From Paenibacillus sp. cl123 (GTDB taxonomy: Bacteria; Bacillota; Bacilli; Paenibacillales; NBRC-103111), in contig NZ_FMYY01000018.1 in NCBI RefSeq assembly GCF_900101595.1, positions 60,790-124,789 on the forward strand: 64,000 bases of DNA, read 5' to 3'. Positions 61,781-64,000 of the stretch are shown here, piece after piece. The position numbers were made by a program, and so were the translations under genes. The stretch's first letter is position 1. Each line of letters opens with the position of its first letter. The notes beneath the pieces were generated by a model. It was not told the DNA's origin. It made no database searches and saw only the letters and a list, made by a program, of their open reading frames with translations.

Positions 61781-63089
61781 TAACGTGCGCCGCTTTCTTG
61801 ATGACGTATGCGCTGAAATCCGCTCGCGTGAGGCGCACCTGCCTATTCGCCAGGAGCTTGAGAGCCACTTGGAAAGCTTGGCGGAAGAACGGGAACTCAG
61901 CGGCTGCAGCCGCGAAGAGGCGCTGGCTTGGGCTATCGCCCAGATGGGCGACCCCCGCCTTATCGGGAAGGACCTGCATCGTATTCATCGTCCGAAGCCC
62001 GAATGGGGACTCATCACCATCATATTGGCATTCGCAGCCTTTGGCCTTATGGTTATATATGCGCTGGACCGCAGCAAGTCCTCAAACCCCGGAGTTTATC
62101 CGGATGCTATGCTATTCCTGATGCCTAAGCTAGCAGCAGTCGGTCTAGGATTAGCGATTATGGTTGGCTTGTACTTCTTCTCATACCGGAAGCTGCAGTC
62201 TATGAACTGGATTATATACGGAATTCTTGTGGCAGGTCTATTGCTTGTATCAACATTTAGCGGAGGCTCTGTTAACGGTTCCCTACGCTACTTATCTCTG
62301 GGTTCCTTCAACATCGATTGGATGGGAATCGCACCATTTCTGTTTGTCTTAACAGCGGCCGGATGTCTGCCAGAATGGTATGCAAAGCGAAAGCGTTTTG
62401 TTATCCACAATCTGGCCTTCTTGACCCCTGTTGTCGGCCTGCTGGTCTTATGTAAATCTACTCCCAATCTAGTTCTGCTCATCGTCGGTTATATGGCTGT
62501 TCTGGGCTCCGTCACTAAACGTTGGAAGACAACCTTAGCATTAGGTATAGGCAGCCTAGTCGGCTTCAGTGGGATTCGACTGGCCACGCGTCCATGGGAG
62601 ATGGACAGGTGGCATGGGTACCTTTCTCCCGAGCAGGACCCCCATGGAAGCGGATATGTATACCGTAAAATTGCCGAAACCATCCAATCCGCCGGCTGGC
62701 TCGGACAAGGAGTAGACTCACCGCTTCCGCAATTTCCAGATATCCATAGCGGCCTTATCTTTACCTATAGCTTGTATAGCTTTGGATGGCTGGTTGGAAT
62801 CGGATTTGCCGTAGGCGTTCTCTATATGCTGTCACGCTTATGGCACTCCTTTAAACAGGTGCGCGATCCGTTCGGCAAACATCTTGTTTTGGGGTTAGCC
62901 TCCATCATTGCCTTCCAGCTGGTATATAATCTGCTGATGGCGATCGGACTGTTTCCTTATTTGGACGTCCCGTTGCCTTTCGTCAGCTATGGCCTTTATC
63001 ATGTGCTATATGAAATGGCTGCAGCAGGCATTATCCTCGGCATCTATCGTCGCAAAGATATGGGCTCCTCCTCTTTTAGAGCTACCTAG
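61764..63089 (+). CDS. FtsW/RodA/SpoVE-like membrane protein with PadR-linked N-terminal domain
   Basis: A 441-residue protein. Residues 1-80 form a soluble helical prefix (ESHLESLAEERELSGCSREE, then ALAWAIAQMGDPRLIGKDLH) of the kind found on membrane proteins encoded next to PadR regulators. About ten membrane helices follow. The end reads PYLDVPLPFVSYGLYHVLYE, matching the PFxSYG motif of the FtsW/RodA/SpoVE lipid-II polymerase family. GTG 61764 has GGGAGG 7 nt upstream. Whether it still polymerises glycan is unknown. Confidence 0.88.
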   Translation: MIRFHDNVRRFLDDVCAEIRSREAHLPIRQELESHLESLAEERELSGCSREEALAWAIAQMGDPRLIGKDLHRIHRPKPEWGLITIILAFAAFGLMVIYALDRSKSSNPGVYPDAMLFLMPKLAAVGLGLAIMVGLYFFSYRKLQSMNWIIYGILVAGLLLVSTFSGGSVNGSLRYLSLGSFNIDWMGIAPFLFVLTAAGCLPEWYAKRKRFVIHNLAFLTPVVGLLVLCKSTPNLVLLIVGYMAVLGSVTKRWKTTLALGIGSLVGFSGIRLATRPWEMDRWHGYLSPEQDPHGSGYVYRKIAETIQSAGWLGQGVDSPLPQFPDIHSGLIFTYSLYSFGWLVGIGFAVGVLYMLSRLWHSFKQVRDPFGKHLVLGLASIIAFQLVYNLLMAIGLFPYLDVPLPFVSYGLYHVLYEMAAAGIILGIYRRKDMGSSSFRAT

Positions 63090-63094
63090 CTTAA

Positions 63095-63155
63095 AAGCTC
63101 TCCCGAGCCGCAAATGCTTACCAAATTCCTTAGGTCTTACGGTTCGGGAGAGCTT
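63095..63155. terminator. Long inverted repeat downstream of the FtsW-like gene
   Basis: AAGCTCTCCCGA-g-CCG pairs with CGG-t-TCGGGAGAGCTT around a 29-nt loop. The A-run on the left gives a T-tract only for leftward reading (CTTTTAAG), so it would mainly stop transcripts from the rRNA side. Confidence 0.5.
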
Positions 63156-63198
63156 CATTCCTAGCCAATAAATTGGTTTTCCTGCCTCGTGCAAACAT

Positions 63199-63239
63199 AA
63201 AAGAAGTCCGTACGGCTTAGGCCATACGGACTTCTTTTA
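63199..63239 (-). terminator. Terminator of the rRNA operon
   Basis: AAAAGAAGTCCGTA-t-GGC and GCC-g-TACGGACTTCTTTT form a strong stem right after 5S rRNA. Confidence 0.85.
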
Positions 63240-63243
63240 TGTT

Positions 63244-63361
63244 TGCTTGGCGACGTTCTACTCTCCCAGGACCCTGCGGTCCAAGTACCATCGACGCTGG
63301 AAGGCTTAACGGTCGTGTTCGGGATGGGTACGCGTGGTTCCCTTCCGCCATCATCACCAAA
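63244..63361 (-). rRNA. rrf: 5S ribosomal RNA
   Basis: The minus strand reads TTTGGTGATGATGGCGG at its 5' end, has the conserved CCCGAACACGACCGTTAAG core, and ends GTAGAACGTCGCCAAGCA. It is about 118 nt, the normal length for Bacilli. Confidence 0.97.
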
Positions 63362-63584
63362 CCGGATTTTTCGAGGATCGCTCCTCTGAAATCTCTGCGA
63401 GAAAATATCCCACAGTTCAAGGCGGCTTGCGCCTTGAAAACTGGATACGAAACATTGCTCTGCTGAATTTGTCGTTTTAGCTTTTGGGGCCCCCGCAAAG
63501 TACCAGGAATACGCTTCGTCAGCCTACTCTTCACTTTGTGGGGTATAGCCCATGCTTACGAAGTGGTTTACTCCGTAAACCTGT
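63362..63584 (-). other. Spacer between 23S and 5S rRNA
   Basis: A 223-nt spacer without tRNA. It contains a hairpin GGTTTACGGAGTAAACC just past the 23S 3' end, probably a processing stem, and GAAAACTGGATACGAAAC on the plus strand near 63437, a motif often seen near Paenibacillus rRNA genes. Confidence 0.6.

Positions 63585-64000
<416 letters not shown>

Overview
The window looks like chromosomal DNA of a Paenibacillus-type member of the Bacilli. The signs are a purEKBCSQLFMN-type purine operon with separate PurS/PurQ/PurL, a YesM/YesN-type two-component pair driving a sugar ABC importer, a SigB partner-switching operon, guanine and c-di-AMP riboswitches, and moderately GC-rich coding DNA with many glycoside hydrolases. 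No complete mobile element, CRISPR array or tRNA was seen.

Region 1 (1-14644) is a carbohydrate-utilisation locus. It holds a sulfatase (cut by the window edge), two ABC permeases, a solute-binding lipoprotein, a YesN-type regulator, a YesM-type kinase, GH43, GH88 (unsaturated uronyl hydrolase) and GH2 enzymes, and a divergent AraC regulator. Two cre-like sites suggest CcpA control. A sulfatase with an unsaturated uronyl hydrolase points to a sulfated, uronate-containing polysaccharide; this is inference. A decayed small-toxin-like locus sits at 9301-9545.

Region 2 (15018-37751) is dominated by signalling and general stress. It contains rsbV-rsbW-sigB, a second RsbV/RsbW pair whose kinase has lost part of its ATP site, and an RsbY/RsbK/RsbM-like phosphorelay (phosphatase, giant hybrid kinase, CheR-type methyltransferase) like the one that feeds SigB in Bacillus cereus, plus an extra receiver-kinase. 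Seven sites of the form GTTTCA or GATTCA/G, then exactly 14 nt, then GGGTAA lie in front of the sigB operon and stress-type genes (GlsB, YtxG-like, Dps, GSP17M-like, two small unknowns). This looks like a locally clustered SigB regulon. Two paralogous ECF sigma/anti-sigma pairs flank the block. Their anti-sigma partners share a short GF-x6-RIEARL motif before one membrane helix but carry unrelated outside domains, one of them a complete solute-binding protein.

Region 3 (37745-42060) holds a YerB-like lipoprotein, a DODA-type dioxygenase, thioredoxin, an Rrf2 regulator and a Fur-boxed siderophore-binding lipoprotein.

Region 4 (42225-56582) is the complete purine operon on the minus strand behind a guanine riboswitch. 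The usual bifunctional PurH is replaced by a stand-alone, eukaryote-like AICAR transformylase and a PurO-type IMP cyclohydrolase.

Region 5 (56738-63155) contains a DUF6483-like protein, a c-di-AMP-riboswitch-controlled 3D-domain wall protein, a polysaccharide deacetylase, a DoxX protein with a Rex/Fnr-like box, an AAA ATPase and a PadR/FtsW-like pair. The window ends in an rRNA operon on the minus strand (5S and the 3' part of 23S).
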